Of a DNA stretch of 64,000 bases, positions 30,746 through 41,329 are shown piece after piece. A model generated the notes under the pieces. The model saw only the letters and a program-made list of their open reading frames with translations, searched no databases and was not told where the DNA came from. Numbering within the stretch: position 1 is the stretch's first letter; each line of letters starts with the position of its first letter. Origin of the DNA: Archegozetes longisetosus (taxonomy: Eukaryota > Arthropoda > Arachnida > Sarcoptiformes > Trhypochthoniidae); the NCBI GenBank assembly GCA_018873245.2, contig JAEMBT020000002.1, positions 10,204,001 through 10,268,000 on the forward strand, written 5' to 3'. A program made the translations under genes and the position numbers.

Positions 30746-31955
30746 GGGTATACTTTAGAATAGCCCACCTCAGAATCGTCATAAAACCAAGTCTTTTAGG
30801 GATTTTCGACGCTGTAGAATCCATTTCTGGCGGTCCCAGATGTCGGAAATCATTACTTCGGGTGCAACAAAAATATCGAACTTCCGGTTCTACTTTTTCT
30901 GCCATTTTTGTGTTCCCCGTGACCGACTGGTCCGATTAAAGCTGTTTCCGATAAACTAGACACAAATCTTGGCACGAGTGGTTAAGAGTAAGGTGTTGAA
31001 TCCTCGGGCATCCTGTCCACCATAGGATTTCCAGCAGTCCGTCATTACCGTCGTTCTTGCCTCAATATTCTGGCCAATCATGGTAAATAATGTCGCGGCG
31101 TCCCGACGGTTGTCCGGACACACCCTAATCCTAAGGTCCCCAGTGTGGATATTAATGATGCCCAACACCCAGGTTCCCTGGACCAGACGCCTACGTTTAT
31201 ATTTTTGGAGGCCGATCATGGCCTTATCGACCTCTACCATCGAACCCGCGCCACCCATCTTACCGTTATTGACCCAAACGTCATCCCATTGGACGCAGGG
31301 GTCTCGGCAGATATCATACCAGCTGGCAACTGTGGCCGATGACACTTGGCCGTCGCCTATGCTTGTCTCGCCAATGGCACTCTCGTAAGAGAAGCTATGA
31401 ACGAAACAGTAAATGAGAAAGGATTGCCCTAAGGACAGTCTCGACTCCTTTAATACCGTCCCGCTCACAAGAGAGACCTCCTTGGCTCACTTGCGATACC
31501 GCCACCGCATGCCCACAGAAGTGCCAGCCCGCTTGCTCGAAAGAGTAATATATCTACGACACTTCGAGCAAGCACGAGTCTCGGGCAAGAGTCCGACTAG
31601 CTGGCACCATTGCAGACAAGCTGCGGGCTCGTCCGCGCCACATTCGCGCACCAACCTTCTGATGTTGTACACGCCGTCCATCCCTGACTAGAGCTAGACT
31701 ATAAATGACCTAATACAGCAGTTTTCAGTGACACGGCCTGTGTCGTATATATCGATGATACCTCAGATTGGTCCGGTCACATCGAAAGAAGGTCGAGAAG
31801 ACCGAATAGAGTTCGAAAAGTCGAAGCTTTTGTTTCACCGGAAGTATTGATTTCCGAAATCTGGGACCGCCAGAAATGGATTCTACGGCGTCGAAAACAC
31901 CTAGAAAACACGACTTGAAGACGATCTGGAGGTGGGCCTATTCTAAAGTATACCC
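30746..31955 (-). mobile_element. Merlin transposon, 1.2 kb, with 8-bp target-site duplication
   Basis: The left end GGGTATACTTTAGAATAG and the inverse of the right end agree, and the inverted arms run about 130 bases (30746-30880; 31815-31955; shared GTAGAATCCATTTCTGGCGG). CGAAAATT stands immediately outside both ends (30738-30745 and 31956-31963), a perfect 8-bp duplication. It holds a Merlin-type transposase remnant. The arms are close relatives of those on the Fanzor-bearing element. Confidence 0.88.
30956..31681 (-). pseudogene. Merlin (IS1016/ISXO2-like) transposase, C-terminally truncated
   Basis: It begins at 31681 with an N-terminal zinc-ribbon-like part (ACSKCRRYITL ... MRWRYRK). 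After one in-frame TGA at 31487 it continues in the same frame into the DDE core: SMVEVDKAMIGLQKYKRRR (first Asp), GTWVLGIINIHTGDLRIRV and VMTDCWKSYGG (second Asp). Reading ends at 30956 before any motif with the third catalytic residue (Glu), so the C-terminal part has been lost, probably by internal deletion next to the left arm. This copy could not have been active. Confidence 0.85.
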
Positions 31956-31963
31956 CGAAAATT

Positions 31964-34090
31964 TTTTATATCAAATAGTTTTCGAGATATTCCAATTCTG
32001 TCGAATTTTTCGGTTTTTTCGATTTTAAGATTTATGAGTCTATATAATTTCGTGTAGAATTCAACACTGACTACATATATGAAACCCGTTTTTCAATATC
32101 TCTATTACTCACTTAATAAATCGATATTTTATTAAATAAATATTTTTCGAATTATAAAAATCGTTGAAAACATCAAAGCTAGTTAAGCTATTTTCATATT
32201 TATTATGACTAACAATGAATAAAATTTAATTTAATATTAATCATCTATTAAAATTATTTGTTTACCTTAAAAATTATATAAACTATTTCAACTTTAATGC
32301 CATCTAGCGTAAAAACTATAAGTTTTACGGAGATGGGTCCATTGGCAATTTTGATTTGTCTGATGTCCTCTATTAAAATATATCAGATTCAGAGTGCCTC
32401 TATAGGCAGAATCTCATAGACTTATAGGTACCGTTCTTTTAAAATTATCTTTTTCTCTAAGCATTTCACTAAAATAAATATCATCGTAAAATGTTTTCAA
32501 AGCTGGTTGTTATTATCTACAGTTTGTGACTAAAGCCAGAGGCTAGAGATTCTATTTGTAAAGCTGCCGATGTAGTATCTCATGCTGTAATAACCTGAAT
32601 CATACCATAACTATACTCGATAGCAAATAGACTATAGTGATGCATCATATATTGAACGAGTTACTCATATATTGATAAAGTTCATTTTGAAAGAAAACCA
32701 CATTATGCACATGTATAAATAGCTAACAATGTGTGCCATAGGAAACATACCCTAAAAGCATAGCGGTGAGCCATCAATCAGACGTTGTCCATACCCATCG
32801 CGGACTATTAAGTTTTAGGGCGTACATACGATACATACCCCTGCTCAAGATACTGCTTTGGTCTATAAAACAGAATAAGTTCATCAATAACTCAATCGGG
32901 CTTTAAATTAAAGGGTTTTTATTTATTTCTAAATTAGTTCAATATTTTATTAGCAAAATGTTATTCTGCCTCAAGCCTGAAAATAAAAGTACTCAAATAC
33001 ACGAATACATAATCGTTGAATCTGGTAATTCAATACCATTGATAGTCAAGTGAGTGACTTCAGGCATTACTATATAAACTTTAGAGATCGGCGATGGAAT
33101 AACTGATAAGAACTGATCCAATTTAAGTTTTAAATGTAAGTTTTATTAAAATAAACTATAATTTTCTCTCTTTAGTTGTTGTATATATTGAGCGACTGTT
33201 TCTAAAATGATTGCCTTTTTCCAGTTAACATTAGGTCCGGCCACTAATGCCTCCAGTTTTTTATTTGTTCATTAATTGATGTTCTACAGTTGCTCTCAGC
33301 TGTGGCATGTGGTAATTTTCTCGAACGTAAACCCGAATTTTTACTTCGAGTCAGATTCAATATTCTTCCAGTTTTCTACACTCTCGTCAGGTTTTTTTTA
33401 CTTAAGTTTGACTTTAGCTGTTCTGAATTCTTATTTATGAAACGACGAAAAGTTTTAGTATTTGTTAAAAAGAGTTCACTTATTGTACAGCCATTTTCTG
33501 GTGTTTCCTTTGATACATTTGGTATCGGCTGACAGAATGAATGACTCATTTAAAGTTCTTATTAAGATTAATAAGTTAATTCTTAAGATGAAAGTTGGTT
33601 TGGTCTATGTCTTGTGATACACTGTTTGAGTGCTAACACTTTACTGACAGTGCTCATCATTATTATCATAATTAAAGTAGACTGTACTTTGTTTACTAAA
33701 ACCATGATTGGTATCAAATTGATCGAATATGTCAAAGTGTACGGCATTGAGTGAAATGTGACCTAAGTTATTCGTGAAGGAATAGTCATCCATATAGAAA
33801 TTAAATCTGTTTAGAAGTTTAAACAAAAATCTGATTAAACAATACAAAATTCAACAATATTTTTCGTTTGAATACTAAGTGCTATTAATTAATTATAAAA
33901 CGAAGTTTGTTTCAAAAACTTTAGAATCGAGTTAATAAAATGAATGTTATATACTCAGAGTATTAACCTATATTATTCAACAATAGCTACCGAGCAAATA
34001 ATCCAAAAATGAAACATGCAGTAATACATAGGATATAAAATTAAAAATTTTAGTTTTTCATCTTTTAAGTCATGAACCAATATTAGCAAT
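31964..34090. other. AT-rich gene-free DNA
   Basis: Short unremarkable frames only (such as 33290-33532). No gene, no clear repeat structure recognised. Confidence 0.45.
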
Positions 34091-36405
34091 CTAAACTCCA
34101 CCCACCAACAAAATTTTAAGTCACGCCCACCAACTTTTTCTTAAATTTCTATCTAAATATACTATTTAAGAATATGCAATCGGATTCTCAAAATTCCTAC
34201 TGTGGGCGAAACTATGAATTTTCAAAATTCGACATTCCAATAGTAACTAGGGCATCATTTATGTCTAGTTTTTCATGTTTACTTATTTACTATCTATAAA
34301 TGAATAGAGATTAAGACTATTTCCTATTTATTAAAAGATGGTTTAAGCAACAATTTTATGTCAATTGCAGTTTGGTCTAGCAATAAGTTTTCACAAGTTC
34401 TTGTATTTATTTTATATTTAGAGTTAAAAGGTGAAAAGGTTTCAAATATTGACCTAATAGGGATTAAAATAGCAGGAAATTAAAAAGAAGTCTGACTCTT
34501 TCTGGTCAAACACCTGTTTTATTGCATTTCTTACACCTTATATACAAATTTTAATCGAAGGTATCTTTATTTTTCATTTTAGTAGGCAAACAGTGAACTT
34601 CAAATAAATTTATCATTTTTAAAGACTAAGCACGAAAGCTTTACATATCATCTCGTTATTAGGAAAGATACAAACCTATAAGTTATTAGTAGAGCCAGGA
34701 AGTTTGCGACTTTTCATAATTTTTATTTTATCGATCCTAAAGTTGAAAATTAGTTAAAATCACATCAAAATAGAACTTTTTAGACACATTTGTGAATGCC
34801 TATAATTGCCTTTTTCAATTGTTATGTCCTATTCTGCTTTTAATTGCCTATTCGTGCCATTTTAGCCATTTTTGTTATTTAATTATAAAATATGTCATTT
34901 TAGACTATTTTAACGTAATTGTTAAAAGAAACTTTATTTAGGAAGTTTTAATAAGTTGTAAAGAGTCGGTAATAAAGTAATAATCCCTTAAAATATTGAA
35001 TTCAGTCATAGACATTAAATGTTTGTATTTTATATTAAAAATGCTTAAAACTAAAATTAGTTTAATAGTTTCGCAATACAAGTCTGTTCTCAGTGATAAA
35101 CGAATAAATCTAACCGAAAATAATCTTTCAGACATTTTCATATCTTATTGTAATCTCATTTTATAAGTTAAATATTCTTTTGTGTGCTAGTCACAAATAT
35201 TCGATGTCAAATAATTGAATGAAGAAATTTGGTGGTGGTTTAGTTTTGAAATTATAAGATCCTATTCGTGCTATTTTCGTAGATTTTTAAGTACTATTTT
35301 AGGCGCCTAAACCCATATTTTAAGGCCCTAATCTTCCTGTCTCTAGTTATTAGGTATTCAAGGAAAACAAATTCTTACCAAAATTTACCAAAAAGATAAA
35401 CATAATATAATACATCTGATTCATACTGACACATGTTATATGGGCCCTCTAAAAACATGTTCCTTTGAGTGGATTGCATGAATGGCGGCATATTTCACTC
35501 ACGCATCTCAATCTCCAACCAATTTTCATTCTAGCAACATTCGTTGGCATCATTGGAGATGAACACTTTGTACATCGGGCATGAGTGGCAACATAATCTC
35601 TCGTCGGAATGAGTTTGAACCTCTTCAAGAATTCAATTACAGATTCTTCATCTGAGAAGTTATTTAGGTTAAATCTTAAGTCATCAAATTCTGGAAATTT
35701 ATTTTCTGCTATTTGGTTAAATATTAAAAAAATTACTCTGGAAGAGGAAGTACACAATTGAAAAATTTGTCAAAAATTTGGGACAATATTAGATCTCGTT
35801 CAAGTTTTCATTCCAATTTCTAACACTAAGCATTGTACTCCCGCATTATTGTAAACGGGATAGTGCTCGGATCCAAAGAAAATTATTACTCGAAAGTAAT
35901 CACTACTGGTCTCTCCAGCTAGACTTGTATCACGATCCAACAATCGAGAGTCCATCCAACTATGAGCACGTTTAGTATATTTCGTGCGAACGAATGTATG
36001 TAAAATATAAAAATTAAATTATAAAATTTATAAAATAAAAACTTGTGGTATTTAGTACTTAAATTGAAAATCTTAAGTTTGATTAAATTTACTTCTAAAA
36101 ACCTTAATAAATAAAATAACAAATTAAAAATAATTAGGCTTACACTTAGAGTGAAATCAGTGTGAGTAAAATTCACAAAAAACAAAATTTTCACTAAAAA
36201 CTGAATTTAAAACACTTATTTAAGAAATCAAAAGATGAATGATGTTCTAGGTACTATTGGAATACCGAAATTTTGAAAATTCAGTTTCGCCCACAGTAGG
36301 AATTTTGAGAATCCGATTGCATATTCTTAAATAGTATATTTAGATAGAAATTTAAGAAAAAGTTGGTGGGTGTGACTTAAAATTTTGTTAGTGGGCGGAG
36401 CTTAG
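34091..36405 (-). mobile_element. Merlin-type element with ~155-bp inverted ends, decayed
   Basis: Inverted arms at 34091-34247 and 36251-36405 share AAATTTCTATCTAAATATAC, GAATATGCAATCGGATTCTC and AAAATTCCTACTGTGGGCGA. Between them, at 35449-35757 on the minus strand, is an N-terminal Merlin transposase fragment. The rest of the 2.3-kb interior is eroded. The ends differ from those of the 30746 element, so this is a separate family. Confidence 0.72.
35449..35757 (-). pseudogene. Merlin transposase N-terminal fragment
   Basis: 102 residues: SDEESVIEFLKRFKLIPTRD followed by a zinc-ribbon-like CTKCSSPM ... WRLRC ... CNPLKGTCF, the pattern that precedes the DDE core in Merlin/ISXO2-type transposases. 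No catalytic core follows in frame. Compare the zinc part of the 31681 copy. Confidence 0.65.
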
Positions 36406-36790
36406 AAATGGTCAGAGGTGGGCGTGGCTTCAGACTTTTATTTGTCATGTCATGCTGATAACAAATATATATAAATGCAATTGCTACACCAGCTTTACGG
36501 AAAGTAAAAGCCAGTCAACATTTTGAAAAATCGAACTTTGAACGTTTATAACTTCGCCCACAGAAGGAATTTTGAGAATCTGCTTGCATATTTTTAAACA
36601 GTGTATTTAGATAAAATTTTAAGAAAATGGTGGGTGAGGCTAAAAATTTTTTTGGTGGGCGGAGCTTAGAAGTGGCCGGAGGTGGGTGTGGCTTGAAACT
36701 TTTTTTCTTCTCAAGTCATGCTGATAATAAATATATAGATATGTAATGGTTTCCCCAGCTTCACACAAAAAGAAAAGCCGACCTCTCAAG
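36280..36790. repeat. Tandem duplication of ~250 bp derived from a Merlin-type end
   Basis: Unit 1 (about 36280-36530) and unit 2 (about 36545-36790) are in the same orientation and share CGCCCACAG...GGAATTTTGAGAATC, GTGGGCGGAGCTTAGAA and TCATGCTGATAA. Unit 1 overlaps the right arm of the 34091-36405 element. Confidence 0.75.
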
Positions 36791-36914
36791 CCTATATAAG
36801 GTTTAGTTGTCATATTTAATCTTTTATTATTTTAAAACAATATATAATTAACCAAAATTCATAATAAATATTCATCAATTTTAATACTTAATATATAAAC
36901 ACAAACAAAAAATG

Positions 36915-37248
36915 GGGATACTTCGGTATATGGCCAGCAAGCTTTTGAAATAATAAGTGTCGCAATAATAGTACTCGAAGAGCTGATTCCAACTATATAT
37001 GTCATTGTTCTCGGAAATGACCCATTGCGGAGTATCAAGAAGTCAATTTCCCATAGACGTAATGGTAAAAAACTAAAAATTTTTAACATTACGTCTATGG
37101 GAATTCATTGACTTCTTGAGCCGATATCTCCTCAATGGCTCATTTCCGATAACAAAGACATATATCACTGGAATCAGCTCTTCGAGTACTATCATTTGAG
37201 ATACTTTTTCTTTCAAAAGCTTGCTGGCCGTATACCGAAGTATAGCCC
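36915..37248. repeat. Merlin-like foldback MITE with 8-bp target-site duplication
   Basis: The element is almost wholly two inverted arms: GGGATACTTCGGTATATGGC at the left, and at the right the inverse of GGGCTATACTTCGGTATACG. AAAAAATG flanks both sides (36907-36914 and 37249-37256). GGG/CCC ends plus an 8-bp duplication suggest mobilisation by a Merlin-type transposase. Confidence 0.8.
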
Positions 37249-37256
37249 AAAAAATG

Positions 37257-37754
37257 TATAAATTCTTCTCTTTTATATATTAGATATAAAATCTTGATGT
37301 ATATTTTTTATATAAAATATTGAAGTATGATTTCATGATTAATTTTAATGATTTTATCTTGAATCTTGTTGTAATTTTATTTTTGTAATAAATTTATTGA
37401 TTCTTATGTAAAAATTTAGGTACAAAATGTACGAAGTTGTACGGGCTAGAAATTTATTGATTTTTTGCTTATTATTTATTTTTTATTGAAATTTTGTGAT
37501 ATTTTCATGATAATTTTAGGTATTGGATAGAAAATTTATTTTGAAATTTTGCGATTTTTCAATAACCAATTTTTAGTAAGAATTCGTACGGGGGATGAAA
37601 TTTATTGATTTTTTTAAATTTGAGAAAATCACGACAAAGATAACGCTTTTTTCATAAAATTTATTAATTTTCTCTAAATTTATTGATTTTTATTTAAATT
37701 TATCGATTTTCTTGAAGTACTAAAAGTACGAATTCGCTCGGGTTAGTACCGCCA
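37257..37754. repeat. AT-rich stretch with repeated AAATTTATTGATTTTT motif
   Basis: Between about 37380 and 37720 the motif AAATTTATTGATTTTT and close variants recur about six to eight times at irregular spacing. No gene recognised. Confidence 0.5.
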
Positions 37755-38289
37755 TATATATATTACTCTTTAGTCTTGTTTCTCTTTCCATGTGTATCGA
37801 AACGTTGATACCATCCGTTGAAAAAGAGCCACCGAAAGTCTTATGTTGTACATAGTTTTCATATTTTGAAACATTGAAGAATGTCTTCCAATTTCCTCAG
37901 AATTTTCGCGAAAATTGGCACTATTTTGATGTTCTCGATTCTCAATTAATGATAGTGATGATAATAAATCGTGTAAACCATCTGTAGTGTATAAAGTGTG
38001 CTTTCTACCAAGTGAAATCACTGGGAATAGATTGAAAGATTTGATCTGTTGTTGTCCTTCCGGTCTTGATGTGTCTCGAAAGTCGTTGAAAAACTTTTGC
38101 AGATTGAATAGAAAGTGGATTTATTGCCACCAACGACTTTCGAGATGTTCAAAAGTAAAGTTTCCATCCAAGTTGAATTCTCTTCTAACCTCGTCCAAAT
38201 ACAAGTTTGATGGACTTCCACTTCGCTTGTTGAACAAGGACTTCAGCAGATCATCCAAAGCCTTCTTATCCATTGTAGGAAATTTTAAC

Positions 38290-40696
38290 TAGAGATGAGC
38301 GAAAAAGAACCTCCGAACCCCTAAAACCTGAACCTCAGGTTTAGACTGGGGTTCAGTTCTGGAATTTTTAAAGGTTCGGGTTTAAGGTTCATATGTTTTA
38401 GAACCTCAAACCTGAGGTTAAGACTCGGGTTTAGCTTTGAACCTCTTTATGAAACCTTAATTTTTTTATTTTAATAGAGGAATAGTTATTATTTAGAAAC
38501 AAATCAAAACTTTAGAGAATTTATGTATTTTTATTGTTATTAGTTACATATATAATTATCATAATAAATACAGTCAAATAATTAAAAATCAGTTCAATCA
38601 AAATAATTCAACCAGGAATTTAAACACATGCAATAACGTATAGAATTGTTACTTAATCTAAATCTTTCTTTATTAATCAAATCACCAGATTTTGAAAATA
38701 TTTGTTCACAGTGAACGCTAGACCCTGGAATTGTTAGGACGTCGAATGCAAATTTTGATAGATTCGGAAAATTATCTTTAAATTTAACCCACCAATTAAT
38801 AGGGTCTTCATTTTGATCAGCAAAAGAAAAGTCAAAATATTTGTTAATCTCATCCATATTTTGAACATTTTCTCTTTTAAATATTCTTGATTGAAACGAA
38901 TCGGAAACATCAGATACACTTATATTTTGATTATTATTATTGTTATTATAATTATCATTAAAATGTTTGGCAAATTTTTCTTTAATTGCAATTTTATATT
39001 CATTACTGCAATCTTCAAAATAATTGATTTTGAGTCTTGGATCCAAAATTACTGTAAACGTTGTGATATCATTAATAATTTTACTTTTGTAATCTAACAA
39101 TTTATTCTTCATCTTTGAGCGCAGTTTTTGATAATATCAGAGTCACTTTCCTAATTTTTCTCAGTATGACTTATAAGTAAATCAAATATAGGTATAACAG
39201 TGCAAATGTTAGCATAAGTTTTACCAGAAATAAGATCAGTCGCATCTTTGAAATCTTTTAAAAACTTTACTAATATCTCTAAATTTTGCCAAATATTTTC
39301 GGTAAATCTGTATTCATTAAAACTTTCTTCTCTTAAAAAACAATAAATTATTGCGTCTTTCATTGACAAAACTGTTGATATCATGTCATACGTTGAGTTC
39401 CATCGAATTTTAATATCTTTTTGCAAAGAGATATAATTAATAGATACAGTTTTAGCTGCGCTTTCCAATATTTGTACGCGTTTTGGAGAAGTTCTAATGA
39501 ATTTTACAAATTTTCGGATTTGTTTTAAGTTTGATTTTAATTCAAAAAGCCCATTTTGCACAGAAATAATAATACGGGCAAAACATCGAATGTGGAAGTT
39601 ATTGAAAATATTTGGATAATTAATAATTTTAGTTTCTTCTAATAATCTTAATGTACTTTCATTATTACTTGCATTATCTGTAGTAATTGCCGATAATTTA
39701 TCAAATATTTCGAAATGATTTATTATATTTTCCAATGTGTCTTTAATTTGACGGCCAGTGTGTGGATATGGGATATTATAAAAATCTAATAAAATGCAAT
39801 TTTGTATGAAATTTTCGTCTAAAAAGTGCGCAGTAATTGCAATATAAGGTCTCTGTTTTGATGATGTCCATAAATCCGTCGTTAAAGATATTTTACTTTT
39901 TATACATTTAAAAAAATTTCTTACTTTTAATTCACACGAATCAAACTTTTGCACAATCTTCCGTTTAACCGCAAAACGATTTGGGATTTTGAAATTAGGG
40001 TTTAATGATTTAATTTGTGAATTAAAACATTTTTTTTCAACAATTGAAAATGGATGTTGTCCCATAATAATAAAGTTAATTAATTCTTCTTCGCTGTCAA
40101 TTTTAAGAGATTTTTCACTTTTTGCAAACATTTCGGTGATTTTTAAGTTTAAATTTGTAGTTTTGTTGTTTTAAATGATGCTTTTTGAGTGCTGAAGAAC
40201 TTATTTTCATAGAAAACTCTGTTTTGCAATAATTGCAAATTATTTTTTCTTTATTTCGAGACTCACTTTTAGAAAAATGTTCCCATTTTTTAAACTTTTC
40301 ACTACTTTGTGGCTGTTCGACATCACACGATTCACTTTCATTTTCCGAAATTAACTCAATATCACTCATTATTGAATTAATAATTGAACACTTAAATAAC
40401 GCAAATTAAAGAATTACTACTAACACAAGATTTAAAAACTAAATCTTTGTTTGAAATTACTACAAAAGAGTGCAATTTTGTAATTTGAGACAATTATTTA
40501 TTTATAAGAGTATTATGAATGCAGTGAATGATGCATAGGCTTAGAGATTCGAGTTCAGACTCTAGAAATAAGGCTTGAGTTCAGGTTCAGGTTTAAGCCT
40601 TTAAGGAGGTTCAAGGTTCAGGTTAGAATAGTAAGGTTTGGGTTCGGGTTTAGGGTTTACGCCAGAACCTCTGGAACCCGAACCTGCTCATCCCTA
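38290..40696 (-). mobile_element. hAT transposon, 2.4 kb, inserted in Fanzor copy 2
   Basis: Ends TAGAGATGAGC (38290) and GCTCATCCCTA (to 40696) are an 11-bp imperfect inverted pair. ATTTTAAC is duplicated exactly at 38282-38289 and 40697-40704, the 8-bp duplication expected of hAT. The subterminal 200 bases on each side are full of GGTTCAGG/CCTGAACC-like motifs, typical hAT transposase binding clusters. It contains one transposase gene on the minus strand. Confidence 0.92.
38594..40369 (-). pseudogene. hAT transposase with BED finger, mildly decayed
   Basis: Starts MSDIELISENESES at 40369. A BED-type zinc finger follows (about residues 25-75, KWEHFSKSE ... CNYC ... LKKHH). The catalytic and helical body is at 40131-39151 (SLTTDLWTSSKQRPYIAITA, AITTDNASNNESTLRLL). 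Then come ILDPRLKINYF and the C-terminal hAT dimerisation domain (DPINWWVKFKDNFPNLSKFA, IPGSSVHCEQIFSKSGDLI), ending at 38594. Breaks: a frameshift near 40120-40131, an in-frame TAG at about 39151 and a frameshift shortly after, before 39112. All domains are present. Confidence 0.9.
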
Positions 40697-41329
40697 ATTT
40701 TAACTTGAAATATCTTTTGACTCGTGCAGGCATGTGTCTGATGATGTTTTTGACATTGGTTTCCAAAGTTATTGCTGCATTCTGAATTGGAAAAGATCGA
40801 TATCTTCCATTATAGAAGTCCTCCCTATAAAACTTTTTACTTAAGTTTTCATATTCAGGGTCCAGCTCTTCTTTCTTCCCTTGCAATTGATGGAAGAATA
40901 TTAGAAAGTCTGGCTTTTCGGTGATTAGATTAGAATCAGAATTTGTGCATAATCTACTGTAGTGAAAGTTGAATAAAATGGAGGCCTCTACCATCAATTG
41001 AGATATTTCGAGAACATCGTTGATGATTGCAGAAATGATACGATTATTCCTCTTGCAAAATTTGTTGAGCCCATATTTGATGGTGTACGTCTCTGTGTGA
41101 TACTCGATGTTGCCCATTCTTCGTTTTAGAGAAGGCTTGTAGTAATCATGCTTGATCTTCGAATGTGATCGCTTTTGCCACAAGCTCTGCAGGATGTTGA
41201 TGATGTTGCTATTGGTGGTGTTGCTGTTGGTGTTGCTGTTGGTGTTGCTGGTGGTAGTGTTGACATTTTGTTGACGAGCTAAATTTGAATTGAAATAAGT
41301 TTTTGGAATGCAAGAAATAATTCAGAAAA

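Larger units (their letters stand above)
37755..41266 (-). pseudogene. Fanzor relic, copy 2, split by a hAT element and lacking the RuvC domain
   Basis: Minus strand, starting at ATG 41266-41264 (MSTLPPATPTATP), then zinc-knuckle CRACGKSDHIRRS, then after a frameshift HTETYTIKYGLNKFCKRN and MPARVKRYFKLKL (to 40705). The hAT element 38290-40696 interrupts it. Fanzor sequence resumes at 38289 with ISLGRKHTLYTTDGLHDLLS and ends at about 37755 after GSFSTDGINVSIHMERE. The catalytic RuvC part present in copy 1 is missing. Several frameshifts are visible on both sides of the insert. Similarity to copy 1 extends about 60 bases upstream of the start (GAGCTAAATTT, AATAAGTTTTTGG), so a common promoter-side segment is kept. 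Merlin-type ends were not found around this copy. Confidence 0.82.

Noticed and set aside
30690-30905. 71-residue minus-strand frame next to the Merlin transposase
   Set aside because: It runs through the left inverted repeat of the element; not a separate gene.
30042-31691. Plus-strand frames opposite the two transposases
   Set aside because: Open only because the GC-richer antisense of the minus-strand transposases has few stops.
36859-37089. 76-residue minus-strand frame
   Set aside because: Lies inside the arms of the foldback MITE.
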